64,000 nt of DNA from Streptomyces cyaneofuscatus. Lineage in GTDB: Bacteria > Actinomycetota > Actinomycetes > Streptomycetales > Streptomycetaceae. Position numbers and translations under genes: made by a program. The stretch is from assembly GCF_000718135.1 (NCBI RefSeq), contig NZ_JOEM01000001.1, positions 496,001 to 560,000 of the forward strand, written 5' to 3'. The notes under the pieces were generated by a model. It was given only the letters and a program-made list of their open reading frames with translations, had not been told where the DNA came from and searched no databases. Positions within the stretch are counted from its first letter, which is position 1. Each line of letters opens with the position of its first letter. Positions 7,873 through 16,232 of this stretch are shown here, one piece after another.

Positions 7873-9483
7873 TCAGCCCGCGCTGCCCGTCCGGGTCGCC
7901 AGCTCCTGGAACTGTGCCCAGGTCAGCTCGGGCTTCCGCGGGTCCCACAGCTTCTGCGAGGTCGCGACGAGCGGCATCCTGATGCCGTCCGCGACCTGCT
8001 GCGTGGTCTGCGCGTTCGGCAGGTCGCCCCAGACGGCGAACCGGCCGCCGAGGATCTGCGGCGAGTAGCGCTGCGCCACCGGCTCGGTGCCGCGCAGGAC
8101 CATCGGGGTCCACTGCTCGTAGATCCGCTTGCCGGTCGGGTAGACGAACTCGTTCGGCTCGCCGAGCACGTAGTACAGGAACTCGTCGTTGAGGTTGAGC
8201 ATCTTGTAGCCCTCGGCGAGGTACTCCTGCGGGGGCCGGGCGCCGATCTCCTTGCCGGTCCAGTACTCGATCTCGATGTTCTTGTCGGCCTTGACCTTCG
8301 AGTCGCGGAAGAGGCCGTCGTTCCACGCCTTGGCGGTGCGGCCCTTGGGCTCGACCACGGCCGCCCGGTCGTTCAGCCAGCCCGTGGCGAGGTCCTCGAT
8401 GGTGGCGCCCGAGCCGTGCTTCTGCTCGGCGGCCCGCTGGAGCTGCGGGTAGGAGGCGGCCGGATCGCTGACCATCAGCGCCTGGTACTCGTCGGCGCCC
8501 AGGTGCCAGTACTTCCCGGGGAACAGGTCGGTGTACTCGTCCAGCAGCTCGTCGATGAGCTTCGCCGCGCCCGGCTCGGAGATGTCGATGGACCCCCGCG
8601 ACTCCCGGCCCTGGGTGTTGCGGAGCTGGAGGTCGGGGTGGGCGCGCAGCACCGCGCCGAGGTGTCCGGGCGAGTCGATCTCGGGGACGACCTCGATGTG
8701 CAGGCTGTTGGCGAGGCCGACGATGCGGCGGACCTCGTCCTGGGTGAGGGCCTCGTCCGAGACGACCTCGGGGTGGCTCTCGGACTCGATCCGGAAGGCC
8801 TGGTCGTCGGAGAAGTGCAGGCCGAGCTGGTTGAGCTTGAGGTCGCCCATCTCGCGTATGCGGTCCTCGATCCACTCCGCGCTGTAGTGCTTGCGCGCGA
8901 TGTCGAGGTTGAGTCCGCGCTGCGGGCGGTCGGGCCGGTCGTTGACGACGCCCTCGGGGAAGGTCTTGTCGGCCTTGAGGGACTGCTTGAGGGTGCGGGT
9001 GCCGTAGAACACGCCCGACTCGTCGGGACCGGTGATCTTCACCTTCCGGTCGCGGACGGTGAGGGTGTACGACTCGGCCGGCCCCTGGCTCTTCGCTCCG
9101 AGCGCCAGTTCGACGTCCCCCTCGCGGGGCGCCTCGGCTCCCCGGTACGGGAGCTTCAGCTCCTTGGCGAGCAGCTGGGCCTCGTCGGCGAGCACCTGGC
9201 TGCCCTTGGCTATGACGATCGAGCTGCCCTTCCCCGGCTGCCAGCCGGGCCCGCGCTCGGCGGTGTGCTCGCGGACCGCCGGGATCGTGCTCGGCGTGCT
9301 GGAGAGCGGGTAGCTGCGGGAGGGCGACGGGGCAGCCGCCGTGGCGGAGGTCCCGGACGGGGACGCCGCGTCGCGGGAGGGATGGCTGCCGGAGCCCTCC
9401 GGCCAGACGACGACGGTGAGGACGACGGCGGCCGCGGCCGTGACAGCCGCGCCGGTGACGAGGGCACCACGCGTGGGCGACAT
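7873..9483 (-). CDS. Beta-N-acetylhexosaminidase, GH20
   Basis: A 536-residue exported glycoside hydrolase that likely removes terminal GlcNAc/GalNAc from chitin oligomers or glycans. Residues 8-28 form a signal peptide or anchor without a lipobox. A Ser/Pro/Thr linker, a GH20b-like domain (about 75-190) and the TIM barrel (about 190-530) follow. The catalytic Asp-Glu pair is D331-E332 in H-L-G-A-D-E, where most family members have G-G-D-E. Supporting motifs are L-N-L-D-I-A-R-K, L-G-L-H-F-S-D-D and E-I-D-S-P-G-H. It is monocistronic. I looked for a DasR box (TGGTCTAGACCA-like) upstream and saw none, so GlcNAc control is not supported here. Confidence 0.93.
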   Translation of the reverse strand: MSPTRGALVTGAAVTAAAAVVLTVVVWPEGSGSHPSRDAASPSGTSATAAAPSPSRSYPLSSTPSTIPAVREHTAERGPGWQPGKGSSIVIAKGSQVLADEAQLLAKELKLPYRGAEAPREGDVELALGAKSQGPAESYTLTVRDRKVKITGPDESGVFYGTRTLKQSLKADKTFPEGVVNDRPDRPQRGLNLDIARKHYSAEWIEDRIREMGDLKLNQLGLHFSDDQAFRIESESHPEVVSDEALTQDEVRRIVGLANSLHIEVVPEIDSPGHLGAVLRAHPDLQLRNTQGRESRGSIDISEPGAAKLIDELLDEYTDLFPGKYWHLGADEYQALMVSDPAASYPQLQRAAEQKHGSGATIEDLATGWLNDRAAVVEPKGRTAKAWNDGLFRDSKVKADKNIEIEYWTGKEIGARPPQEYLAEGYKMLNLNDEFLYYVLGEPNEFVYPTGKRIYEQWTPMVLRGTEPVAQRYSPQILGGRFAVWGDLPNAQTTQQVADGIRMPLVATSQKLWDPRKPELTWAQFQELATRTGSAG

Positions 9484-9862
9484 CGGTCAGATTCCTCCGG
9501 AATAGGGGCCAGGGGACAGGTAGGGGGCAGGGGTGAGTGAATAGGCTGAAAGGTTGACATTTTTGCTGACGATCCGCCCATCGAGAATGATCGCGGAGCG
9601 TACAGAACCCCGGGCCTCGCAGGTCAGGCGGCTGTCAAACGTTCCGAAACTCTCCCGTTCGGGTGATTTTTGGCCGATCCCCCGGGCGGCCGCCGACCGA
9701 TCTCGCTAGCGTTGCGGCACATTCGTCTCTCCCTTCACTTCCACCCCGCGAACGTCCCGCTCGCGCCCCACCTTCACCCCGCCTGCGCCCCCACCGGGCA
9801 ACCTTCTTGCCCTTCTGCCCCTCTTCAAGGGTCACAGGTGTCGTTGATTCGAGGAGTCCACG
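9484..9862. other. Divergent intergenic region, hexosaminidase / OHCU gene
   Basis: A 379-base gap. It holds a perfect -35 hexamer TTGACA at 9554-9559 on the plus strand without a -10 at acceptable spacing, and a plausible -10 TAGCGT near 9709. A long, very C-rich, T-punctuated leader (9715-9840) precedes the OHCU gene. No gene is supported in it. Confidence 0.5.
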
Positions 9863-10462
9863 CTGTCCAGGTCCAGCGAGTCCCCCGCCGGCCTGCCCAA
9901 GCAGTCCACGCCCCCGGCCGGGCCCTCCGTCATACCCGGGCAGCACCGCCGCCCGCCGCAGGTCGGCGGTGGCTTCGGCGTACCCCCCGCCGACCTGGCG
10001 GCCGGGCTCGCCCGGTTCAACGAGGCCCCCTTCACCACCGCCGAGGCCGCGCTCCTGGAGTGCTGCGGCAGCCGCCGCTGGGCCCACCGGATGGCCGCCC
10101 ACCGCCCCTTCCCCGACCTGGCGTCCCTGCTGGCCGCCTCCGACGAGGCGGGGTACGACCTGGCGCCCCGCGACATCGCGGAGGCCCTCGCCGCCGAGCC
10201 CGCCCCCTGCCTGCACCACGCCGCGCCGCGCGCAGCGCACCTGGCGCTGCGGGCCGCCCACGCGGCGTACGAGAGCAGATTCGGCCATTCCTTCGTGATC
10301 TGCCTGGACGCCCTCCCGCCCTCGCAGCACGTGGACCAGGTCCTGGCCGGGATCCGGGTCCGGATGGAGCACGAGGTGGACGAGGAGCGGGCCGTGACCG
10401 CCGACGAGCTGCGGCGACTCGCCCGGAGCCGGCTGGTCGAGCTGGTGGCCGAGGGCTGGTGA
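9863..10462 (+). CDS. OHCU decarboxylase-like protein (uric acid catabolism family), CTG start
   Basis: The C-terminal 130 residues match the 2-oxo-4-hydroxy-4-carboxy-5-ureidoimidazoline decarboxylase fold, which acts late in the urate-to-allantoin pathway. Seen are C-C-G-S-R-R-W-A-H-R-M, D-L-A-S-L-L-A-A-S-D-E-A-G-Y, H-A-A-Y-E-S-R-F-G-H-S-F-V-I-C-L, and a closing E-L-R-R-L-A-R-S-R-L. A start at the ATG at 10091 would remove the conserved F-N-E-A-P...L-L-E-C-C-G segment. Upstream there is no in-frame ATG or GTG before the stop at 9845. The only well-placed initiator is CTG at 9863, with GAGGAG six bases before it, giving 199 residues. No uricase or transthyretin-like HIU hydrolase gene is next to it, so substrate assignment is tentative. 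Confidence 0.72.
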   Translation: MSRSSESPAGLPKQSTPPAGPSVIPGQHRRPPQVGGGFGVPPADLAAGLARFNEAPFTTAEAALLECCGSRRWAHRMAAHRPFPDLASLLAASDEAGYDLAPRDIAEALAAEPAPCLHHAAPRAAHLALRAAHAAYESRFGHSFVICLDALPPSQHVDQVLAGIRVRMEHEVDEERAVTADELRRLARSRLVELVAEGW

Positions 10463-10470
10463 CCCGGGGC

Positions 10471-10492
10471 GGCGCCCCGCCGGGGGGGCGCC
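10471..10492. terminator. Hairpin after OHCU-like gene
   Basis: GGCGCCCC (10471-10478) pairs with GGGGCGCC (10485-10492) across a 6-nt loop, starting 8 nt after the OHCU stop and well before the sdh start. It probably separates the two transcripts. Confidence 0.55.
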
Positions 10493-10689
10493 CGCCGACC
10501 GTGCCCGGGAAGGGCCGCTCTAGCCCGTACGTGCCTGTTTGATTGCCACTTTGATCACACCAGAGGCCCCGGCGCGAACGAACCGACAAAGCGTCGCTAC
10601 GATGGCCGGGGCCGGTGGACCGTACCCGGCCGGGTCAGACCGACAGTCAAGCCGGCCGACCCCAATCCCCGCTCCCGGAGGGTTCTTCC

Positions 10690-11070
10690 GTGCCGGCTGG
10701 AACGCTGTACCGCGGCCGGGAAGGCATGTGGTCGTGGGTGGCTCATCGAGTCACCGGTGTCCTCATTTTCTTCTTCCTGTTCGTACATGTCCTGGACACC
10801 GCACTCGTCCGCGTCTCTCCGGAGGCCTACGACGAAGTCGTGGCCACCTACAAGACGTGGCCTGTCGCGTTCCTCGAATACGGCCTCGTGGCCGCCATTC
10901 TCTTCCACGCGCTCAACGGTCTCCGGATCATCGCCGTGGACTTCTGGGCCAAGGGCCCACGCTTGCAGAAGCAGATGCTCTGGACCGTGGTGGGCATCTG
11001 GATCGTGCTGATGGTCGGGGCCCTGTACCCCGTCCTCGGCCACGCCGTACGCGAAATGTTCGGGAGCTGA
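10690..11070 (+). CDS. sdhC: Succinate dehydrogenase cytochrome b556 subunit
   Basis: A 126-residue membrane anchor of complex II. It has three hydrophobic helices and the family sequence W-S-W-V-A-H-R-V-T-G near the N-terminus. A histidine in helix one (F-V-H-V-L-D) and one in H-A-L-N-G-L-R are candidate haem and quinone-site residues. The GTG at 10690 follows GGAGGG by 7 nt and is the right start for the family; an upstream ATG at 10615 would add a non-conserved 25-residue tail. It is the first gene of sdhCDAB, five bases from sdhD. A possible -10 (TACGAT, 10598-10603) lies about 90 nt upstream. Confidence 0.95.
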   Translation: MPAGTLYRGREGMWSWVAHRVTGVLIFFFLFVHVLDTALVRVSPEAYDEVVATYKTWPVAFLEYGLVAAILFHALNGLRIIAVDFWAKGPRLQKQMLWTVVGIWIVLMVGALYPVLGHAVREMFGS

Positions 11071-11075
11071 GGCCC

Positions 11076-11558
11076 ATGTCCAGCGAGACCTCTTCCGCAG
11101 CCGCGATCGGCGACGTCGAAGGCGTGAGCCTGTACGACGTCGACCACCCGGCCCCGGTGATCGAGCCCCCGCGCAAGCGCACCAGCAAGACGTCCAAGGC
11201 TTCGCGCGGCAACTTCGAGATGTACGCGTGGCTCTTCATGCGCCTCTCGGGTGTCGTCCTGGTCGTCCTCGTCATCGGCCACCTGCTGATCCAGCTGGTG
11301 CTCGACGGCGGCGTCTCCAAGATCGGCTTCGCCTTCGTGGCGGGCCGCTGGGCCTCGCCGTTCTGGCAGGCCTGGGACCTCATCATGCTGTGGCTCGCCA
11401 TGCTCCACGGCGGCAACGGCCTCCGTACGGTCATCAACGACTACGCCGAACGGGACAACACCCGCTTCTGGCTGAAGATGCTCCTGTACACCGCCACGGT
11501 GTTCACCGTCCTGCTGGGCACGCTGGTGATCTTCACCTTCGACCCGAACATCCGCTAG
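11076..11558 (+). CDS. sdhD: Succinate dehydrogenase hydrophobic membrane anchor
   Basis: A 160-residue second membrane anchor of complex II. About 45 hydrophilic residues precede three membrane helices. R-L-S-G-V (first helix), G-H-L-L-I-Q, and H-G-G-N-G-L-R-T-V-I-N-D-Y (loop after helix two) are the conserved quinone/haem-pocket elements. It starts six bases after sdhC stops and is followed 30 nt later by sdhA, so the four genes form one operon. With SdhC it places the catalytic dimer on the inner face of the membrane and passes electrons to menaquinone. Confidence 0.93.
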   Translation: MSSETSSAAAIGDVEGVSLYDVDHPAPVIEPPRKRTSKTSKASRGNFEMYAWLFMRLSGVVLVVLVIGHLLIQLVLDGGVSKIGFAFVAGRWASPFWQAWDLIMLWLAMLHGGNGLRTVINDYAERDNTRFWLKMLLYTATVFTVLLGTLVIFTFDPNIR

Positions 11559-11588
11559 GCGCCGGGACAGAGGGACCAGAGGAAAACC

Positions 11589-13343
11589 ATGCAGATCCAC
11601 AAGTACGACACCGTCATCGTCGGCGCCGGCGGCGCCGGCATGCGCGCGGCCATCGAGTCGACCAAGCGCAGCCGTACCGCCGTGCTGACGAAGCTCTACC
11701 CCACCCGCTCCCACACGGGCGCCGCGCAGGGCGGCATGGCCGCCGCGCTCGCCAACGTGGAGGAGGACAACTGGGAGTGGCACACCTTCGACACGATCAA
11801 GGGCGGCGACTACCTGGTCGACCAGGACGCCGCCGAGATCCTCGCGAAGGAGGCCATCGACGCCGTCCTCGACCTGGAGAAGATGGGCCTGCCGTTCGGC
11901 CGCACGCCCGAGGGCAGGATCGACCAGCGGCGCTTCGGTGGTCACACCCGTAGCCATGGTGAGGCCCCGGTCCGTCGCGCCTGCTACTCCGGCGACCGCA
12001 CCGGCCACATGATCCTCCAGACGCTGTACCAGAACTGCGTCAAGGAGGGCGTGGAGTTCTTCAACGAGTTCTACGTCCTGGACCAGCTGATCACCGAGGT
12101 CGACGGGGTAAAGAAGTCCGCCGGCGTCGTCGCGTTCGAGCTGGCCACCGGCGAGATCCACGTCTTCCAGGCGAAGTCGGTCATCTACGCCTCCGGCGGC
12201 ACCGGCAAGTTCTTCAAGGTGACGTCGAACGCGCACACCCTGACCGGTGACGGCCAGGCCGCCTGCTACCGGCGCGGTCTGCCGCTGGAGGACATGGAGT
12301 TCTTCCAGTTCCACCCGACGGGCATCTGGCGCATGGGCATCCTGCTGACGGAGGGCGCCCGTGGTGAGGGCGGCATCCTCCGCAACAAGGACGGCGAGCG
12401 CTTCATGGAGAAGTACGCGCCCGTCATGAAGGACCTCGCGTCCCGTGACGTCGTGTCCCGCTCCATCTACACGGAGATCCGTGAGGGCCGCGGCTGCGGT
12501 CCCGCCGGCGACCACGTCTACCTGGACCTCACCCACTTGCCGCCGGAGCAGCTGGACGCCAAGCTCCCGGACATCACCGAGTTCGCGCGGACGTACCTCG
12601 GCATCGAGCCCTACACGGACCCGATCCCGATCCAGCCGACCGCGCACTACGCCATGGGCGGCATCCCGACCAACGTCGAGGGCGAGGTGCTGGCCGACAA
12701 CACCACCGTCGTCCCGGGCCTGTACGCCGCCGGCGAGGTCGCCTGTGTCTCGGTGCACGGCGCCAACCGCCTCGGCACCAACTCGCTGCTCGACATCAAC
12801 GTCTTCGGCAAGCGCTCCGGCATCGCCGCCGCCGAGTACGCGGTGAAGAACGACTTCGTCGAGCTTCCCGAGAACCCGGCCCAGCTCGTCGCCGACCAGG
12901 TGGAGCGGCTGCGCAACTCCACCGGCACCGAGCGGGTCGCGGAACTGCGCACGGAGCTGCAGGAGTGCATGGACGCCAACGTGATGGTGTTCCGCACCGA
13001 GCAGACCATCAAGACGGCGGTCGCCAAGATCGCCGAGCTGCGCGAGCGCTACCTGAACGTGTCCATCCAGGACAAGGGCAAGCGGTTCAACACCGACCTG
13101 CTGGAGGCCATCGAGCTGGGCAACCTGCTCGACCTGGCCGAGGTCATGGCGGTCTCCGCGCTCGCCCGCAAGGAGTCCCGCGGCGGTCACTACCGCGAGG
13201 ACTACCCCAACCGCGACGACGTCAACTTCATGCGCCACACCATGGCGTACCGCGAGGTGGCCGCCGACGGCGCCGAGTCGATCCGGCTCGACTACAAGCC
13301 GGTCGTGACGACCCGCTACCAGCCGATGGAGCGTAAGTACTGA
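11589..13343 (+). CDS. sdhA: Succinate dehydrogenase flavoprotein subunit
   Basis: A 584-residue FAD subunit that oxidises succinate to fumarate. The dinucleotide-binding G-A-G-G-A-G is at residues 12-17. The covalent FAD histidine is His42 in T-R-S-H-T-G-A-A-Q-G-G. The substrate-binding and catalytic segment G-H-T-R-S-H-G, and the later H-Y-A-M-G-G-I and H-G-A-N-R-L-G-T-N-S-L motifs, are all intact. Length and motifs are typical of actinobacterial SdhA. Its TGA overlaps the sdhB ATG by one base (TGATG), so the two soluble subunits are translationally coupled. Confidence 0.98.
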   Translation: MQIHKYDTVIVGAGGAGMRAAIESTKRSRTAVLTKLYPTRSHTGAAQGGMAAALANVEEDNWEWHTFDTIKGGDYLVDQDAAEILAKEAIDAVLDLEKMGLPFGRTPEGRIDQRRFGGHTRSHGEAPVRRACYSGDRTGHMILQTLYQNCVKEGVEFFNEFYVLDQLITEVDGVKKSAGVVAFELATGEIHVFQAKSVIYASGGTGKFFKVTSNAHTLTGDGQAACYRRGLPLEDMEFFQFHPTGIWRMGILLTEGARGEGGILRNKDGERFMEKYAPVMKDLASRDVVSRSIYTEIREGRGCGPAGDHVYLDLTHLPPEQLDAKLPDITEFARTYLGIEPYTDPIPIQPTAHYAMGGIPTNVEGEVLADNTTVVPGLYAAGEVACVSVHGANRLGTNSLLDINVFGKRSGIAAAEYAVKNDFVELPENPAQLVADQVERLRNSTGTERVAELRTELQECMDANVMVFRTEQTIKTAVAKIAELRERYLNVSIQDKGKRFNTDLLEAIELGNLLDLAEVMAVSALARKESRGGHYREDYPNRDDVNFMRHTMAYREVAADGAESIRLDYKPVVTTRYQPMERKY

Positions 13344-14119
13344 TGGCTACCCCCACCCTGGACAAGACCGACGGGACCGCGAAGCCCGAAGCCGGCTTCG
13401 CCGACTCCCCGTTCATCACGGCCACGTTCCGCATCCGCCGCTTCAACCCCGAGGTGTCGGACGAGGTCCAGTGGCAGGACTTCCAGATCGAGATCGACCC
13501 GAAGGAGCGTGTCCTCGACGCCCTTCACAAGATCAAGTGGGAGCTCGACGGAACCCTGACGTTCCGCCGTTCCTGCGCGCACGGCATCTGCGGTTCCGAC
13601 GCGATGCGGATCAACGGCAAGAACAGGCTCGCCTGCAAGACGCTGATCAAGGACATCAACCCGGAGAAGCCGATCATGGTGGAGGCCATCAAGGGCCTCA
13701 CGGTCCTCAAGGACCTCGTGGTCGACATGGACCCGTTCTTCCAGGCGTACCACGACGTCATGCCCTTCCTCATCACCAAGGGGAACGAGCCGACCCGCGA
13801 GCGCCTGCAGTCCCCCGAGGACCGCGAGCGGTTCGACGACACCACCAAGTGCATCCTGTGCGCCGCGTGCACGTCCTCGTGCCCGGTGTTCTGGAACGAC
13901 GGCCAGTACTTCGGCCCCGCGGCGATCGTCAACGCGCACCGCTTCATCTTCGACTCGCGCGACGAGGCCGGCGAGCAGCGGCTGGAGATCCTCAACGACC
14001 GTGACGGCGTGTGGCGCTGCCGCACCACGTTCAACTGCACGGACGCCTGCCCCCGTGGCATCGAGGTCACCAAGGCGATCCAGGAGGTGAAGCGCGCGCT
14101 CATCACGCGTCGCTTCTGA
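13343..14119 (+). CDS. sdhB: Succinate dehydrogenase iron-sulfur subunit
   Basis: A 258-residue iron-sulfur subunit that wires SdhA to the membrane anchors. Its N-terminal ferredoxin-like domain holds the [2Fe-2S] ligands (R-S-C-A-H-G-I-C-G-S-D and R-L-A-C-K). The C-terminal domain carries C-I-L-C-A-A-C-T-S-S-C-P and C-T-D-A-C-P-R-G-I for the [4Fe-4S] and [3Fe-4S] clusters. It starts inside the sdhA stop codon and closes the operon, followed 17 nt later by a 23-bp hairpin. All cluster ligands are present. Confidence 0.98.
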   Translation: MATPTLDKTDGTAKPEAGFADSPFITATFRIRRFNPEVSDEVQWQDFQIEIDPKERVLDALHKIKWELDGTLTFRRSCAHGICGSDAMRINGKNRLACKTLIKDINPEKPIMVEAIKGLTVLKDLVVDMDPFFQAYHDVMPFLITKGNEPTRERLQSPEDRERFDDTTKCILCAACTSSCPVFWNDGQYFGPAAIVNAHRFIFDSRDEAGEQRLEILNDRDGVWRCRTTFNCTDACPRGIEVTKAIQEVKRALITRRF

Positions 14120-14136
14120 TCCCAGCGAGGGCCTGC

Positions 14137-14185
14137 ACGGGCCCCGGCCGCCTCGGTCGTGACGACCGAGGCGGCCGGGGCCCGT
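14137..14185. terminator. Terminator of the sdh operon
   Basis: A perfect 23-bp inverted repeat (14137-14159 and 14163-14185) with a 3-nt loop lies directly after sdhB. It is one of the longest in the window. Confidence 0.9.
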
Positions 14186-14254
14186 TGCTGCGTCCGGGCG
14201 ATACGGGCGGTACGGTCGTGCGGAGCTGAACACACGCAGAGAACGGGGATCCCC

Positions 14255-14881
14255 ATGAGCGAGCCGACTCCTTCACCTGGCGACGCCTACAAGTGGGGTC
14301 CTCCCCAGCAGCAGCCCGGCCACCCGCAGCACCCCGGCCACCCGCCGACGATCGCCGAGGGCCAGGCGTACGGATATCCGCCGCCGGGCGGTGCGCCCGC
14401 GTACGGCTACCCGCAGCCGCTGCCCGAGTCGGCGACCCAGCCAGGGCCCGGGTACGGGTATCCGCACCCGGGGCAGCCGACGATGCCCGGCCAGTACCTC
14501 CCCGTACCGCAGGGCGTGCCCGCGCCCGGTCAGGGCGGGGTCCCGGTGCTGTCGATCGGTGACATCACGGTCATGAGCGATGCGATCGTCACCCCTTCGG
14601 GGACGATGCCGCTCAAGGGCGCGGTCTGGACGGCGACCGACATGTCGCGTACCGAGGAGAAGATCCCGGCGCACGCGATCGTGCTGGCGATCGTCTTCGC
14701 CCTGTTCTGCCTGATCGGCCTGCTGTTCCTGCTGATGAAGGAGAAGCGGACCGTCGGGTTCATCCAGGTCACGGTCACCAGCGGCGGCCGCCACCACGGC
14801 ACGATGATCCCCGCGACGGGCCCGCACACCTTCCCCGCCGTGATGGGCCAGGTCAACCAGGCCCGCTCGATGAGCGCCTGA
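14255..14881 (+). CDS. Pro/Tyr-rich one-pass membrane protein, unknown function
   Basis: A 208-residue protein. The first 90 residues are a Pro/Gly/Tyr/Gln-rich disordered tail (repeated G-Y-P-x-P). A conserved-looking segment follows (V-L-S-I-G-D-I-T-V-M-S-D-A-I-V-T-P-S-G-T), then one strong membrane segment at about 145-165 (A-I-V-L-A-I-V-F-A-L-F-C-L-I-G) and a beta-rich C-terminus (V-G-F-I-Q-V-T-V-T-S-G-G-R-H-H). The tail type is common in Streptomyces membrane proteins. ATG at 14255 follows ACGGGGA. It is 16 nt upstream of the next gene and probably co-transcribed with it. The function is not known. Confidence 0.78.
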   Translation: MSEPTPSPGDAYKWGPPQQQPGHPQHPGHPPTIAEGQAYGYPPPGGAPAYGYPQPLPESATQPGPGYGYPHPGQPTMPGQYLPVPQGVPAPGQGGVPVLSIGDITVMSDAIVTPSGTMPLKGAVWTATDMSRTEEKIPAHAIVLAIVFALFCLIGLLFLLMKEKRTVGFIQVTVTSGGRHHGTMIPATGPHTFPAVMGQVNQARSMSA

Positions 14882-14897
14882 GCACCGGGCCGGCGTC

Positions 14898-15692
14898 ATG
14901 GCACGTTTCGAGCACACGGTCACCGTCGCCGCCCTGGACCGCCACTGGTTCGAGGAGGCCGCCGGGCATGCGGTGGACCTCTTCGACGCCTCCCGGGAGC
15001 AGGACGGCGCGATCCTGCTGCCCGACGGGCGCCCGATACACGGCCTCCGGCTGCTGAAGGGGCGTCATCTGCAGTCGGGGGCGTGGTACGGGGAAGATCC
15101 CGAGGGAAAGGCCGGGGAGGACGCCCCGGAAGCCGCCCCGGAAGCCGCCGTCCTGCGTGAGTGGCGGCCCTCCCGCACCGTCGAGGTGGAGAGCCGCGTG
15201 GCGGAGGAGGGCATGTCCCTGCGGGTCGGGGTGCGGCTGCGCGAGCCCCGTACGCCCAAGGCGCTGGAGGTGTCCCTCGACGGGCACAACCCGCAGGGCG
15301 GTTCGCTGTACCGCTTCTCGGGCCGCGCCAGGGCCGACCTGCACGCCTGGTGGGCGGCGCTGGACCGGCCCTCCTCGGCGCCGCCGGCCGCCCGCGCCCC
15401 GGTCGTCGGCACGGCGAAGCACCGGCTGGGCAAGGCCCGGCTGACAGTGACCCCGCGCCCGGCCGAGGACGGCACCTGGCGGGTCTCCGTCGTGCTGAGC
15501 GTGCGCGGGCGGTGGCTGCTGCGGCCGGTCGCGGCGGTGGGGCTGCTCCTCGCCCGGAGGCCGGTCGAGCGGGGCTTCCGGGAGGGCGTGGACGGCGCTG
15601 CCGAGGAGTGGGCCGAGCTGCTGGCGGAGCTGCCGTCGCTGCACGGTGAGGCGCTGCGCGCGGAGATCGCGGACGCGCTGACCACTCCCTGA
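14898..15692 (+). CDS. Conserved hypothetical protein
   Basis: A 264-residue soluble protein that I cannot place in a family. It begins M-A-R-F-E-H-T-V-T-V and seems to be an alpha/beta protein with several Trp-containing strands (H-A-W-W-A-A-L, G-T-W-R-V-S-V-V-L-S-V-R-G-R-W-L-L). It has a short arginine-rich amphipathic stretch near residue 210 (L-L-L-A-R-R-P-V-E-R-G-F-R-E-G-V), and the C-terminus is helical. There is no signal peptide. It sits 16 nt after the gene at 14255 in the same orientation, suggesting a two-gene unit that ends just before the palindromes at 15711. Confidence 0.65.
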   Translation: MARFEHTVTVAALDRHWFEEAAGHAVDLFDASREQDGAILLPDGRPIHGLRLLKGRHLQSGAWYGEDPEGKAGEDAPEAAPEAAVLREWRPSRTVEVESRVAEEGMSLRVGVRLREPRTPKALEVSLDGHNPQGGSLYRFSGRARADLHAWWAALDRPSSAPPAARAPVVGTAKHRLGKARLTVTPRPAEDGTWRVSVVLSVRGRWLLRPVAAVGLLLARRPVERGFREGVDGAAEEWAELLAELPSLHGEALRAEIADALTTP

Positions 15693-15710
15693 TCGATCCC
15701 TGACTCGCGA

Positions 15711-15740
15711 ACCCCTTCTTGAACATGTTCAAGAAGGGGT
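15711..15740. promoter_or_regulatory. 30-nt perfect palindrome overlapping a promoter
   Basis: Positions 15711-15740 are a perfect, loopless palindrome whose centre is TTGAACATGTTCAA. It contains a possible -35 (TTGAAC, 15719-15724) with a -10 (TACAGT, 15742-15747) exactly 17 nt downstream, leading to the membrane-protein gene at 15792. This geometry fits a repressor site over the -35. The TetR encoded two genes downstream is the obvious candidate; that link is inference. Confidence 0.75.
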
Positions 15741-15763
15741 CTACAGTCATGCCCAAGAGCAGT

Positions 15764-15779
15764 TTTGAACGCGTTCAAA
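15764..15779. promoter_or_regulatory. Second palindrome with the same core
   Basis: TTTGAACGCGTTCAAA is a perfect 16-nt palindrome sharing TTGAAC-NN-GTTCAA with the site at 15711-15740. The two centres are 46 nt apart. It ends 12 nt before the ATG at 15792 and overlaps the ribosome-binding purine run, so a bound repressor would block both transcription and clearance. Confidence 0.75.
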
Positions 15780-15791
15780 GGAGGGTGGGGC

Positions 15792-16232
15792 ATGGACCTC
15801 ACTGTTGTCGCGTACGTCCTCTACCTGCTGATCAGCGTGGCGCTCACCGTCTGGGTCGCCCGCACCCTCAGCCGTAACGGGCGGGTCTTCCTCGCCGACG
15901 TACTGCACGGGAACGAGAAGCTCGCCGAAGCCGTCAACCACCTGCTGGTGGTGGGCTTCTACCTGGTCAACCTCGGGTTCGTCACGCTCTACCTGAAGAA
16001 CGCCGACGGGGTGGCGAACGCCCGCGAGCTGTTCGAGGCGCTCTCGGTGAAGGTCGGCGTGGTCCTGCTGGTCCTCGGCGTCATGCACCTGGGCAATGTG
16101 TACGTGCTCAGCCGCATCCGCCGCCGCAGCGCGCTGGAGCGCGAGCAGACCCCGCCCGTCGCCCCGCAGGGCTGGACCAAGCCGGGGCCCACGGGCCCGT
16201 GGGCCGCGCCCGCCCCGACGCCGGGGCAGTGA
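15792..16232 (+). CDS. Small integral membrane protein under TTGAAC-NN-GTTCAA control
   Basis: A 146-residue protein with three hydrophobic segments (about 3-22, 53-75 and 90-112) and a Pro-rich cytoplasmic tail. Sequence features include A-L-T-V-W-V-A-R-T-L-S-R-N-G near the first helix and N-H-L-L-V-V-G-F-Y-L-V-N-L in the second. I do not recognise a family. The ATG at 15792 follows GGAGGG. Its stop overlaps the GTG of the next gene (GTGA), and a TetR gene follows, so the three probably form one autoregulated operon. The two perfect palindromes upstream are the best evidence of tight control. Confidence 0.8.
   Translation: MDLTVVAYVLYLLISVALTVWVARTLSRNGRVFLADVLHGNEKLAEAVNHLLVVGFYLVNLGFVTLYLKNADGVANARELFEALSVKVGVVLLVLGVMHLGNVYVLSRIRRRSALEREQTPPVAPQGWTKPGPTGPWAAPAPTPGQ

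Noticed and set aside
9484..9862. DasR (GlcNAc) operator for the hexosaminidase gene
   Set aside because: No TGGTCTAGACCA-like palindrome is in the upstream region.
10091..10462. Starting the OHCU-like gene at the ATG at 10091
   Set aside because: It would remove the conserved F-N-E-A-P and C-C-G-S-R-R-W segment, and no ribosome-binding site precedes it.
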